Positions 11,301-17,265 of a stretch of 46,841 nt of DNA are shown piece after piece. Origin of the DNA: a virus; IMG/VR virus record IMGVR_UViG_3300030117_007801, positions 1 to 46,841 of that record; one strand, written 5' to 3'. A program made the position numbers and the translations under genes. The notes below the pieces were generated by a model. The model saw nothing but the letters and a program-made list of their open reading frames with translations, made no database searches and had not been told where the DNA came from. How positions within the stretch are numbered: position 1 is the stretch's first letter; every line of letters begins with the position of its first letter.

Positions 11301-13894
11301 ACAGAACTCTTTTTAATAATACTACCGGAGAAAGAAACACAGCTGTAGGTCATTTAGCAGCTGCTAATACCACATCTGGAAGATGGAACATAGCGGTTGG
11401 TGCTTGCTCTATTTATACTAACACTACGGGTAGTTATAATGTAGCCACTGGATATAGAAGCTTATTTTATAATACAGGGGGCTGTGAAAATACTGCATCT
11501 GGTTTATATGCTGGATTTGGCATTACAACAGGTGGCTGTAATGTTGCTATCGGAGCTAGATCTTTAGAATGTAATCAAACTAATAATCAAAATGTTGCTT
11601 TAGGTTTTCAATCTCTAAAAAATAACTTATCTTACGGTATGACCGCTGCTGGTGCTAACAGTTTGTACACTAATACTACTGGTACTTGCAGTGTTGCTTT
11701 TGGCGAAGCTGCTTTATATAAAAACACTACAGGTAACAATAATACAGCATTAGGTGTATACGCTCTTTTATGTAACACTACAGCTCCCGATAATACTTTT
11801 ATAGGTAGATGTGCTGGAGCTTTAATTACTACAGCAGGATATAATATAGGGGTCGGTGGTTCAACTTTAAAAGAAGTTACCACCGCAAATAACACTGCGG
11901 TTGGATTCGCAGCAATGCTATCTACTACTTCGGGTGGTGGTACTGCTATAGGTACTTATGCTTTATATGCAAACACAACAGGGGTAAGAAATACTGCTAG
12001 CGCTTATTATTCTTTAAGAGCTAATAGTACAGGAAGTGATAATGTTGCATATGGTCATATGAGCTTGAGGAATAATACAACTGCTGATAAAAATACAGCT
12101 TTAGGGACGTGCGCTTTATATACTGCTACTACGGCTCAACAAAATACAGCTGTCGGTAGAAATGCACTGTTTGCTACTACTACCGGTGGTTATAATAGCG
12201 CTGTAGGGGCAAGTGCTCTACAAAATAATACTACAGGTGCAGAAAATAATGCTATGGGTTGGGTCGCTTTATACGCTAATACTACTGGCTCTTATAGTAC
12301 CGCTAGTGGTCATTATGCTTTAGCTTGTAACACCACAGGTTATAAAAACGCTGCATTTGGTTATAAAGCTTTACTTAATAATACTACTAGTAACCATAAT
12401 TCTGGTTTTGGTAATCTTGCCGGACAAGGTACATCATCAGGTTGTTATAACGCTTTCTTTGGGTCATTTGCGGGTTGTGCAAATGGAACATCATGTCATG
12501 TTACTGCAATTGGTTTTCAATCTTTAAGGCATAATGCTAATACAGATAATAACACAGCTGTTGGCGCTTGCGCTTTATATACTAATACAACAGGCTCAAG
12601 AAATACTGCGTTAGGCGCGTCTGCTTTAAAGCTGAACTCGACTGGAAGCTGCCATGTCGCTGTAGGTCATGACGCTCTAGGGGTTAATACTAGTGGAATG
12701 GAAAACACTGCTGTTGGTCACAGGTCTATGTGCAAAAACACTACAGGGTCTTACAATGTTGCTGTTGGTTCAGAAGCTTTAGGTTGTAATACTAGTGGTA
12801 ATCGCAATACAGCAATAGGAAGAACTTCATTGCTTAAAACCACTACGGGTAGCCAGAATTCTGCTGTAGGCATGTATGCTGCTCTTTGTAATCAAACAGG
12901 AAGCGACAATGTTTCTATCGGTTATTTAGCTAATCGAACAGCAGCAACAGTTAGTAATAATACTGCAGTTGGCGCTTGCGCTCTGTGTAATAATACCACT
13001 GGTAATAATACAGCTCTAGGTTTATCTGCGCTTTTTAGCGCCACTACTGGTAATTACAATACATCACTTGGCACTCAATCTTCACTTTATACTACAACAG
13101 CTAGCAATAATGTAATTGTTGGTTTTCAGGCTGCAAAGAAGACAACTACAGGGGGAACAAATACAGTTGTTGGAAGTCAGGCCTTTATGGAAAATACTAC
13201 AGGGTCTAAGAATACTGCAAGTGGGTATAAAGCTTTAACTTCTAATACAACAGGTGAATGTAACATAGGTATGGGATTCTGTTCAGCGCCGAGTATTTCC
13301 ACTGGTGAGAAAAACATAGCAGTAGGTATTTGTTCAATGCGCCAACTTACAACAGGTAGCTGCAATACCCATTTAGGTCATGAGACATCATGTCTTAATT
13401 TAATAGCTCAAAATAATACTATAGCTGTAGGTTACCAAGCTACGACTTCAACTCAATCAGGAGACAACCATCATACTGTCTGGGGTAATAGCAGTAATAA
13501 TGTTTGTAATTGTGTACACAGTTCGTGGACTGTAGTTTCTGATTGTAGAGATAAAACAGATATTGCGCCATTAAATAATGGTTATGGTGTAAGTTTCATT
13601 AAGAAACTATCTCCTGTAAGTTACAAATGGGATAATAGAGAAACCTACGTAAGAGAATGTCAATGTACTTACGGTGAAAAAGATGGATCATTAAAATCTA
13701 AAAAATGTCACTATGGCTTTATTGCTCAAGACATAAAAACATCTTTAGAAGAACTAAATATTACATTTGATGCATTAGGTCATGATCCTAGTCAAGATGC
13801 TTACAGATTAACTTATGAAGAATTAATCGCTCCGCTAGTTAAAGCTGTTCAAGAACTCACAGAAAGAGTTGAAAATCTTGAAGCAGGTAATTAA
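2312..13894 (+). CDS. Giant beta-solenoid tail fibre with C-terminal peptidase S74 chaperone domain (3860 aa)
   Basis: Starts MADQTTPVLKILRGNVGIGT. Residues 1-~900 carry 11 motifs of the form GNVGIGTTSPxxxLxV spaced by beta-rich segments. Residues ~916-3711 are about 164 copies of a 17-residue unit, consensus NTTGxxNTAxGxxALxx, a pattern expected to form a stacked beta-roll like YadA-type heads. Residues ~3735-3860 are a peptidase S74 (endosialidase-type intramolecular chaperone) domain with SDCRDKTDI, YGFIAQDI and a terminal helix ending VQELTERVENLEAGN. S3743 and K3748 keep the Ser/+5 Lys spacing of the S74 self-cleavage dyad. Many repeats contain Cys, and nearly every repeat begins with an N-T-T or N-T-S sequon. 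The next genes are glycosyltransferases. Probably a trimeric receptor-binding or long side fibre. Frame and domains are seen; length, trimerisation and glycosylation are inferred. Confidence 0.9.
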   Translation: MADQTTPVLKILRGNVGIGTASPSFQLTVVETGDSVKADFTNNVNANFRIKTSGTAAQIGPSTSSNLEIQTGNTTRLTVDSSGNIGIGTTSPASLLHLSSSSNPTLTLTDTGTSGNNTTAGIIQFQALDSASNNDTFAQIYGNVDVYTSTAEVGQLNFKTMQSGTISDAMVIQGSNVGIGTASPNRKLDISGATQSWATAPAIQFTSTTTAGANVRNWWVGPADSTYGNFHIFPSATQGGNPGSNSEAANGITIDYVGKVGIGTTSPGTLLEVAGVIKSSSTSRVQADTYNNSANSANIIYRSGTSTIVGNNANALVILDGGNVGIGTTSPDAKLEIKSDGSAAGGAEIRLTHANNNSTDVVSTVNFANNAGSVAMIQGGTTGANNTGYISFFTDNAGTSSEKVRIIADGKVGIGTTSPGATLDVRGDVRLDSGGSTDRTIYFRNQNSSTTVGGAIKSDQYLSLWAGNGSGTPAQYLTIKPAGNVGIGTTSPSYKLTVTPSDNDGILIDSSSDSHTGYIYFGDATSDTVGAISYDHYSNALRFNVSSAEKMRIDTNGNVGIGTTTPGTLLHVYQNSSSALEVLFENDGTGQTGLTLRSDRSADGNVAGFIHFDANDDAGNNTRYGTIESFIVDNTNATEDGRLTFSTMVAGTDTETMHVTDGKVGIGTASPQQILFVQAASNVNFGISNNSSALRINAVNDAADTNVAMELTASSYSFLGSGAVTFNSAYSFPTADGSSGQVLTTDGSGTLSFSSAGTGTISGSGTDNYIPRFNGTTALENSNIYDNGTNIGIGYTSPTEKLFVKHGSVNTTIARFTGANNDRGLIIGTAVSGSTNDSVITFDAVSQNSVGQHAFKTDGTERVRIDESGNVGIGTASPSAKLQVSDQALIDGLTIGRGGGSVSSNTALGSSALNSNTTGIHNTAVGLSALTSNTSGCQNLAIGSCALYTNTTGRRNTGSGVYSLRYNTTGIMNSGFGYGSLFCNTTGGYNTASGYKSLFCNTTASKNSGYGTYSLYKNTTGACNSASGYGALTCNTTGTGNTASGFKALQRNTTETKNTAVGFFALREATGASETVAVGGCSLYNNTGTGNTAVGWQSLYTNTSGTENAAFGNAALYGNTTGDDNVAMGFKSLYSNTSGSLNTAVGKDAMFNNTSGTKNTAVGLKALLTNSTGSNITALGYLALCVNTVSGNTAVGGEAFLANTTGDKNVGMGYKAGRFTTTGSSNTASGYYALKVNTTGNSNAAFGSCALAANTTGRNNTAVGGNSLKSNTSGTCSTAVGHAALSNNTTGIRNNAFGLQALCSNTTGGYNQAFGISALASNTSSVYNSAFGHSSLYGNTTGASNSAFGYNSLKCNTTGNCNVAVGACGLWSNTSGEKNVAVGFKALFANTTGSSNAAFGSCALLANTTGSHNVAVGLSSLAANTSGQKNVSVGNYNFASNTTGSNNSSLGYAALISNTTASNNTGVGMCSLYSNTTGDCNTANGGNSLFTNTTGVRNNAFGYHALYYNTTGGHNVAFGNSALFTNTTASCNSAFGHGALYANTTGSNNTANGYNASKCNTSGTNNTSSGYQALCANTTASYNAAYGSRTLKDNTGSNNTASGAYALANNSTAGYNSAFGSSALRNNTTGSGLAALGASALYANTTGVNNTAVGAQSLQNNTSGTCNTAVGHSTLLNNTSGKENVAVGFRALCANTTACHNSAFGTEALKANTTGSYNAAFGDSALDANTTGVHNLALGGVALSGNTIGSCNTAVGYGSQQVSTEGSNNASLGFRAMRCNTTGERNVALGSLALYNNTTAGNNTASGACSLYTNTTGSNNATLGTYTLKMATTAVRNTALGYISQTATTTGNNNTSSGAYSLRYNTTGTENAAFGTYSLYCNTTGACNVAVGSCALRNNTSGTRNVAVGFCTLKANTTGVSNIAFGDRALSANTTGSHNTASGYLTMRVSTTASTNVAIGQQALYDLTTGSCNIALGSAAGLWNTTGNFNILIGFNAGRGTEDSTTYSSTVAVGSYALNQNTTGANNVATGRSALQNNTTGNNNTASGTYSLYKNTTAIDNAAFGSAALQNNTTGSYNSAFGRQSLHSNTTSHYNSALGYKALYTNTGLGNTASGFYSLCANTTGNYNTAVGKESLRGNTSGLLNVAIGNRSLFANTTGSCSVAMGSAALESATTAVCNTAIGTSSLISDTTGQLNTALGALAGYAVTTGGKNVAIGARTLCSTTTGDCNVAIGTDAFRLNTTGSSNVAVGQLALYATTSGTKNTAVGAESMKCNTSGIRNVAVGVMALYNNTTATANTASGAYSLYKNTTGTGNSAFGFQLMYCNTTGNYNTVTGMYALYKNTTGSYNTASGYNALSCNTTASGNTAMGHAALAANTTGYGNAAFGKNTLLVNTTGAGNTAFGENALDANTTASNNAAFGYVTLTSNTTGTLNAAFHQGLVSNTTGSCNSAFGFQSLYNNTTGNYNTATGLRALCDNTTGGSSTAMGTLALASNTTGEANNAFGANSLKTNTTGTQNVAMGGNALCANTTGNYNTAGGYLALCSNTTGERNTALGRTTLKANTTGSFNNAFGMYALELNTTGSCNTAVGYFSLYANTGGCRNTASGNSSMQGNTTGWENTASGFYSLRCNTTGCHNTVLGSCAMYNSETGIYNTALGHSALKSNTTTDNNTAIGACALCGNLQDSNVAVGMSAGKANTTGSVVAVGRDALLSNTTGVSNTAVGKFAAQSNTSGIRNTAVGECALQNTTTGSENTAIGFQTLRVNTTGGCNTGIGNEALELNTTGVQNTAVGRTALYSNTSGNYNTAVGALSLQTNTTGSCNIALGRTALYANTTGSGNVAVGRSTMLCNTSGIQNTAVGLNALTNNTTGQQNTASGAYALGLQTTGSYNVAMGRTAMYENTTGSHGSAFGYDALRCNTTGAGNTASGYMALRSNTTASYNNAFGWKALCGNTTGSYNVAMGRTAMYANTTGTHNTASGNESLACNTTGFGNTASGYRTLFNNTTGERNTAVGHLAAANTTSGRWNIAVGACSIYTNTTGSYNVATGYRSLFYNTGGCENTASGLYAGFGITTGGCNVAIGARSLECNQTNNQNVALGFQSLKNNLSYGMTAAGANSLYTNTTGTCSVAFGEAALYKNTTGNNNTALGVYALLCNTTAPDNTFIGRCAGALITTAGYNIGVGGSTLKEVTTANNTAVGFAAMLSTTSGGGTAIGTYALYANTTGVRNTASAYYSLRANSTGSDNVAYGHMSLRNNTTADKNTALGTCALYTATTAQQNTAVGRNALFATTTGGYNSAVGASALQNNTTGAENNAMGWVALYANTTGSYSTASGHYALACNTTGYKNAAFGYKALLNNTTSNHNSGFGNLAGQGTSSGCYNAFFGSFAGCANGTSCHVTAIGFQSLRHNANTDNNTAVGACALYTNTTGSRNTALGASALKLNSTGSCHVAVGHDALGVNTSGMENTAVGHRSMCKNTTGSYNVAVGSEALGCNTSGNRNTAIGRTSLLKTTTGSQNSAVGMYAALCNQTGSDNVSIGYLANRTAATVSNNTAVGACALCNNTTGNNTALGLSALFSATTGNYNTSLGTQSSLYTTTASNNVIVGFQAAKKTTTGGTNTVVGSQAFMENTTGSKNTASGYKALTSNTTGECNIGMGFCSAPSISTGEKNIAVGICSMRQLTTGSCNTHLGHETSCLNLIAQNNTIAVGYQATTSTQSGDNHHTVWGNSSNNVCNCVHSSWTVVSDCRDKTDIAPLNNGYGVSFIKKLSPVSYKWDNRETYVRECQCTYGEKDGSLKSKKCHYGFIAQDIKTSLEELNITFDALGHDPSQDAYRLTYEELIAPLVKAVQELTERVENLEAGN
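2351..4973 (+). repeat. Eleven GIGTxSP fibre motifs
   Basis: Motif G[NK]VGIGT[TA]SP followed by six residues ending LxV recurs 11 times in residues ~14-890, spaced roughly 70-100 residues apart. It is common in fibres of T4-like and marine phages. One copy departs to GIGYTSP. Similar motifs occur three times in the 592-aa protein at 30933 and once near 46485. Confidence 0.85.
5057..13443 (+). repeat. About 164 tandem 17-residue (51-bp) repeats, NTTGxxNTAxGxxALxx
   Basis: With N as position 1, N1 T2 T/S3 G4, N7 and G11 are nearly invariant and 14-15 is usually AL or SL. The span divided by 51 bp gives about 164 units; I did not count each one, and a few are shorter or altered. Cys recurs at positions 5, 6, 13 and 17. 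Synonymous codons are heavily mixed between units, so DNA identity is much lower than protein identity, unlike the neighbouring Gly-Ser-Ser tract. Confidence 0.9.
13514..13891 (+). other. Peptidase S74 / intramolecular chaperone domain of the giant fibre
   Basis: About 126 codons at the C-terminus. Seen: SDCRDKTDI (candidate nucleophile S3743, K3748), SPVSYKWD, YGFIAQDI and a helical tail. In the endosialidase family this domain trimerises the fibre and then cuts itself off just before the Ser, here releasing about 118 residues. An insertion with Cys residues (ECQC, KKCHYGF) precedes YGFIAQDI. Confidence 0.85.
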
Positions 13895-13902
13895 AATAAT
13901 TA

Positions 13903-14577
13903 GTGACAAAAATACTAGTTGGAACTCCTGCGCATGATGGTAGGCTAGACGTTTGGTATACAAATAGTTTAGTAAACACCGTCAAAATGTCTTTTGAAAA
14001 AGATGTTCGTGTTGATCCTATTTATACTAGTTTCGATAGTCTTATTCAAAGAGCTCGTAATTCTTTATTTAAAATTGCTGTTGAGGAAGATTATGATTAT
14101 TTATTCTTTATTGATAGCGATGTCGAGTGGGAGCCAGAGTGGTTTTACAGAATTATTGAATACCCAGAAGATATTGTCGGGGCGGCGCTTGTTAAAAAAT
14201 CAGATGATACAGAAGGTTACACTTGCAAGTTGCTAAATAAAAAATTAGAATTAAATGAAAGAAAAAATCTTGTTAAAGCAGACGCTGTGGGTACAGGGTT
14301 TTTAAAGTTTTCTAAAAAAGCTATTCACGCACTTTGGGATAACAGTCCAGAATATAAAAACGAAGAAAAAATGGATGATACTCCTGACAGGTTGGTTTGT
14401 AATGTAGAAATAAGAAATGGAATTTTAATTAGTGAGGATTATCTTTTATGCAAAAAAGCTAAAGATCTAGGTTTTGATTTATGGCTAGATCCAACAATAA
14501 CAATTAATCATATGGGGCCTAAAAAATTTATTGGTAATATTGATAAATTTTTGCAAAAACTTGGATACTATGTCTAA
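13903..14577 (+). CDS. GT-A-type glycosyltransferase (224 aa)
   Basis: A GTG start gives MTKILVGTPAHDG, the usual opening of phage GT2-like transferases; no in-frame ATG sits close by. SLIQRARNSL near residues 46-55 fits the nucleotide-sugar binding region. FFIDSDVEW contains a DxD-type metal motif at D71-S72-D73. GTGFLKFSKKAI and EDYLLCKKAKDLGFDLWLD match the acceptor side and late catalytic part of such enzymes. It follows the giant fibre by 8 bp and overlaps the next transferase by 8 bp, so the pair is probably co-translated. Substrate unknown. It may modify the virion fibre, phage DNA or host surface glycans. Family: fairly sure; target: inference. Confidence 0.75.
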   Translation: MTKILVGTPAHDGRLDVWYTNSLVNTVKMSFEKDVRVDPIYTSFDSLIQRARNSLFKIAVEEDYDYLFFIDSDVEWEPEWFYRIIEYPEDIVGAALVKKSDDTEGYTCKLLNKKLELNERKNLVKADAVGTGFLKFSKKAIHALWDNSPEYKNEEKMDDTPDRLVCNVEIRNGILISEDYLLCKKAKDLGFDLWLDPTITINHMGPKKFIGNIDKFLQKLGYYV

Positions 14578-15484
14578 TCCTGTTAAACCTCTAGGGGGTA
14601 CAGAGTTAATGTACAATGAGTTGAAGCGCAGAATCTCGCCCCAATACTTTCAAAAGTTTTCTATTTTTAATTACGCTTCTTACGCTGATTTTAATAAGCC
14701 AACTGTTTATTGGAATCAATTATCATACGACCAAGAAGCTGTTCAATTTCTGTTAGACCTTCAGCTTGTAGAAAAAATAAATTATTTTGTTTTTGTAAGT
14801 AATTGGCAAGCGGAAATTTTTCGTAAAATGTTTAACTTAAGAGGAGAGCAAATAAAAATTATGCGCAATGCGTGTTTGGGTGTTACTCCTGATTTAAATA
14901 AAAATAATAATAAATTAAAAATCTGTTATACATCCACACCTTGGCGGGGTTTAAATGTATTATTAAGAGCATGGGAGCTATTGAGACCAGCTGATTGTGA
15001 GCTCCACATCTTTTCTAGCACAAAAATATATGGGCAGCAGTTTGATCAGTCTAGCGGAAATCAATATGACTATTTGTATGAAAAATGCAATTGTTTAAAC
15101 AATGTTGTTTATAGGGGTATGACTGATAACGCTTTATTAAGAAGTGAATTATCTTCATTTGATATTTTAGCTTATCCTAGTACTTTCGAAGAGACTTCGT
15201 GTATATCAGTAATCGATGCGCTTAGCGCTGGTTTAAAAGTAGCTTGCTCTAATGCTGGCGCACTTCCTGAAACGACTGAAGGGTGGGCCGAAATGTATTC
15301 TTTCGTTCAAGATAATGAAAAACATGCGCAAGTTTTTGCGTCTGTATTATCTAAAGTTATATCAAAATATAAACGCGGAGATTATAAACAAGATTTAATT
15401 GATCAAGTAAATACTTATGGATCAAGATGGACATGGGATAAAAGAGAAAAAGAGTGGGTACATTTTTTAAACGCAATTCAATAA
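14570..15484 (+). CDS. GT-B-type glycosyltransferase, GT4-like (304 aa)
   Basis: I chose ATG 14570 (MSNPVKPLGGTELMY), which overlaps the previous stop as ATGTCTAA; a longer frame from 14531 would add residues that only read through the upstream gene. KPLGGTELMY matches the N-terminal glycine-rich donor loop. YTSTPWRGLNVLLRAWELL and YPSTFEETSCISVIDALSAG match the C-terminal GT4 nucleotide-sugar site. The second acidic residue of the E-x7-E motif is Asp (E208, D216), a conservative change. A tail helix (TWDKREKEWVHFL) ends the protein. With the upstream GT-A enzyme it forms a two-gene cassette directly after the repeat fibre. Donor and acceptor unknown. Confidence 0.75.
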   Translation: MSNPVKPLGGTELMYNELKRRISPQYFQKFSIFNYASYADFNKPTVYWNQLSYDQEAVQFLLDLQLVEKINYFVFVSNWQAEIFRKMFNLRGEQIKIMRNACLGVTPDLNKNNNKLKICYTSTPWRGLNVLLRAWELLRPADCELHIFSSTKIYGQQFDQSSGNQYDYLYEKCNCLNNVVYRGMTDNALLRSELSSFDILAYPSTFEETSCISVIDALSAGLKVACSNAGALPETTEGWAEMYSFVQDNEKHAQVFASVLSKVISKYKRGDYKQDLIDQVNTYGSRWTWDKREKEWVHFLNAIQ

Positions 15485-15511
15485 ATTAAAAATTTTATAT
15501 TTAAAAAGATA

Positions 15512-15518
15512 AGTGTAA
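15512..15518 (+). promoter_or_regulatory. AGTGTAA motif in the 115-bp gap before the 86-aa gene
   Basis: AGTGTAA then tatatattaatagaa and ATG at 15534, which opens only a four-codon frame (M-S-L-Y-stop). It lies 81 bp before the real start at 15600. Matches the heptamer seen before 2312, 16780 and 22611. Confidence 0.25.
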
Positions 15519-15529
15519 TATATATTAAT

Positions 15530-15557
15530 AGAAATGTCTTTGTATTAGAGACTTTCT
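15530..15557 (+). terminator. Weak hairpin after the glycosyltransferase pair
   Basis: AGAAA-t-GTCT pairs with AGAC-TTTCT: nine pairs with one bulged T and a nine-base loop. Only gttt follows, not a clear T tract. Possible weak terminator or RNA-processing stem. Confidence 0.3.
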
Positions 15558-15580
15558 GTTTAAAAAAACTAGTTAAAACA

Positions 15581-15586
15581 TATAAT
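15581..15586 (+). promoter_or_regulatory. TATAAT -10-like box before the 86-aa gene
   Basis: A perfect TATAAT lies 13 bp before ATG 15600. No convincing -35 is seen at 16-18 bp upstream. In such A+T-rich DNA this match alone is weak. Confidence 0.25.
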
Positions 15587-15599
15587 ATATTATAAAATT

Positions 15600-15860
15600 A
15601 TGGAAGAAGAAACAAAAACACAAGAAGAAGTTCAGGCTTCTATTACTGCAGCATTTGATTCTGTCAATTTAATCAATGGGATTGTTGATGGTTCTCAAAT
15701 GGCTACCGAATCAACCTCAGAAAAAGAAGATACAGTAGACAGAAATGTCGCGCATCTTGAAATCATGGAAGCTAAGACATGGTTTTCTGATGGTTTAACC
15801 AGTCAGCAGGAAACTGATATTGATGCAGCTATCGCAACTGGTAAGGCTTATCTTGCCTAA
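15600..15860 (+). CDS. Small acidic protein of unknown function (86 aa)
   Basis: Starts MEEETKTQEEVQASITAAF. The first half is acidic and low in hydrophobics. The second half (NVAHLEIMEAKTWF to TDIDAAIATGKAYLA) should be two helices. I have a loose memory of similar small C-termini in marine phage structural clusters but cannot name a family. It follows a non-coding gap with promoter-like signals and stops 2 bp before the GT9-like gene, so they are probably one unit. Function unknown. Confidence 0.7.
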   Translation: MEEETKTQEEVQASITAAFDSVNLINGIVDGSQMATESTSEKEDTVDRNVAHLEIMEAKTWFSDGLTSQQETDIDAAIATGKAYLA

Positions 15861-15862
15861 TT

Positions 15863-16762
15863 ATGACTGAGAAGTATTTGGTTTTTCACGTAGAGGGAGG
15901 CTTAGGTAAAAACGTAGCTTCCACAGCGGTGATTACTCATTTGAAAAAAAAATACAACGATAGAAAAATCGTTGTCGTTGCCTCTTATCCAGAGGTATTT
16001 TTAAATAACGAAAATATACACAGGGTTTATAGGGTCGGGGCAACACCTTATTTTTATGATGATTATATTCATGAAAAAGACACTATCGTTTTAAGAAAAG
16101 AACCTTATTACGAGAATAATCATGTTATGCGAAAAACGCCTTTGTATGAAACTTGGTTTAATATGTATGATATTCCTTATGATAAAAAGGAAATCAGTCC
16201 TTATTTACCAATGAATGGAATGCAAGAAATCTGGTCTCAAGAATGGCGACGTGAAAAACCAATACTTCTTTTACAAACTAATGGCGGTCCTTTGGATGAA
16301 AATATGCAACCAAACGCATATGCTTGGACAAGAGATATGCCGCCAGCCATAGCTGAAATTATAGTAAAAGCAGCTGCACAAAAATATCATATTATTAGAG
16401 TTTGTCGTCCTAACTCTTATCACTTAGAAGGTGTTGAGAGAGTAGATGCGCCTTTAAATAATTTTCAGTTATTTTCTTTAGTTAAAGCTTCTCAAAAAAG
16501 AGCTTTAATTGACTCTTCTTTGCATCATGCTGCAGCTGCATTTAAAATTCCTTGTACTGTTTTGTGGGTGGGAACAGATCCTAAGATGTTTGGATACGAT
16601 ATACATAATAATATTTGCGCAAGAGAACCTTCAGGAAACGTAAAAAGAATTGATAGCTATATTTTTGATTATGATTTTCATGGAAACCATCATGAGTTTC
16701 CTTATTATTCGGATGATGTTATTTTTGACTCTAAAGAAATATTAAATTCATTAGCGCTTTAA
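15863..16762 (+). CDS. GT9-like (heptosyltransferase-fold) glycosyltransferase (299 aa)
   Basis: Begins MTEKYLVFHVEGGLGKNVAST; the GGLGKN loop at residues 12-17 and an alternating beta-alpha pattern suggest a GT-B Rossmann fold. Near the C-terminus SLVKASQKRALIDSSLHHAAAAFKIP (from about residue 204) resembles the GT9 'DS.xxHxAaAxxxP' signature, with D217 and H221. This is the third transferase in 3 kb. Lambda-type tail genes do not normally include transferases, so this cluster is accessory. It may act on sugars of host lipopolysaccharide or on the fibres. Fold assignment is moderate; substrate unknown. Confidence 0.6.
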   Translation: MTEKYLVFHVEGGLGKNVASTAVITHLKKKYNDRKIVVVASYPEVFLNNENIHRVYRVGATPYFYDDYIHEKDTIVLRKEPYYENNHVMRKTPLYETWFNMYDIPYDKKEISPYLPMNGMQEIWSQEWRREKPILLLQTNGGPLDENMQPNAYAWTRDMPPAIAEIIVKAAAQKYHIIRVCRPNSYHLEGVERVDAPLNNFQLFSLVKASQKRALIDSSLHHAAAAFKIPCTVLWVGTDPKMFGYDIHNNICAREPSGNVKRIDSYIFDYDFHGNHHEFPYYSDDVIFDSKEILNSLAL

Positions 16763-16764
16763 AA

Positions 16765-16771
16765 AGTGTAA
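16765..16771 (+). promoter_or_regulatory. AGTGTAA motif before the adaptor-like gene
   Basis: AGTGTAA-agatatat-ATG (16780). It is nearly identical to the minus-strand site before 20698 (AGTGTAA-agataaat-ATG), with the same 8-nt spacing. No Shine-Dalgarno sequence is present. Confidence 0.4.
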
Positions 16772-16779
16772 AGATATAT

Positions 16780-17265
16780 ATGGTTTCTTATAGCGTACAT
16801 GATTTAGCTGATGAAATATTCGGAAATGAATTCGAATATGATAGCGGATACGCGCAATTTTATTTTATTAGCGGATGGCTTGCGAATAATGTAGGTCAAT
16901 TAAATACAAAAATCTTTACAGAGTTTTCAGTAGAAAGTGGTAATTTTACTCCTACAGGTCAATTTCAACAAGAAGAAAGAGCTATATACAAACAAATGTA
17001 TTTGTATGAATTTTATACCAAAAAAACTAGACAAGTTTTAAGAGGTGTTGATTCTGCTGTTGATTTTATCAGTTTACGTGAAGGTGATACAGCGATAACA
17101 AGAACTAATAAAAATGAATTAGCTAAAACTTATAGAGGTTTAGCTAATGACGCTAAAGAAGAGTTAGATCAATTAACTTCTCATTATAAGATTTATAGAG
17201 CCGCTCCTGTTCAGGTCGCAGGTTTAGATGGCGAAGGTTTGGTTACGGGTTCTGGGATCTGTTAA
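16780..17265 (+). CDS. Probable head-tail adaptor / neck protein (161 aa)
   Basis: Mostly helical protein starting MVSYSVHDLADEIFGNEF. A central segment with many Tyr (EERAIYKQMYLYEFYTKKTRQVLRG) is followed by REGDTAITRTNKNELAKTYRGLANDAKEELDQL. All-helical size and composition fit HK97 gp6 / SPP1 gp15-type connectors, and the pattern is one I associate with neck genes of uncultured marine siphophages. It lies next to the inverted FII-Z-U-V block, which supports a connector role. It is last before the bidirectional terminator. The call rests on composition and context. Confidence 0.45.
   Translation: MVSYSVHDLADEIFGNEFEYDSGYAQFYFISGWLANNVGQLNTKIFTEFSVESGNFTPTGQFQQEERAIYKQMYLYEFYTKKTRQVLRGVDSAVDFISLREGDTAITRTNKNELAKTYRGLANDAKEELDQLTSHYKIYRAAPVQVAGLDGEGLVTGSGIC

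Noticed and set aside
5395-13365. Minus-strand and other-frame open frames across the 17-residue repeat region
   Set aside because: Val/Ala/Pro-rich shadows with the same 51-bp period; no starts or context of their own.
5057-13443. CRISPR-like array or direct repeat locus
   Set aside because: The 51-bp period is a coding repeat with conserved amino acids and variable codons; there are no constant repeats with unique spacers.
14531-14569. Earlier start for the GT4-like gene at 14531
   Set aside because: It lies within the upstream gene, and its extra residues are a shadow of that frame. ATG 14570 gives the typical KPLGGTELMY opening and an 8-bp coupled overlap.
15534-15548. Tiny open frame after the AGTGTAA motif at 15512
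   Set aside because: ATG is followed by TAG after four codons (M-S-L-Y); too short to support as a gene.
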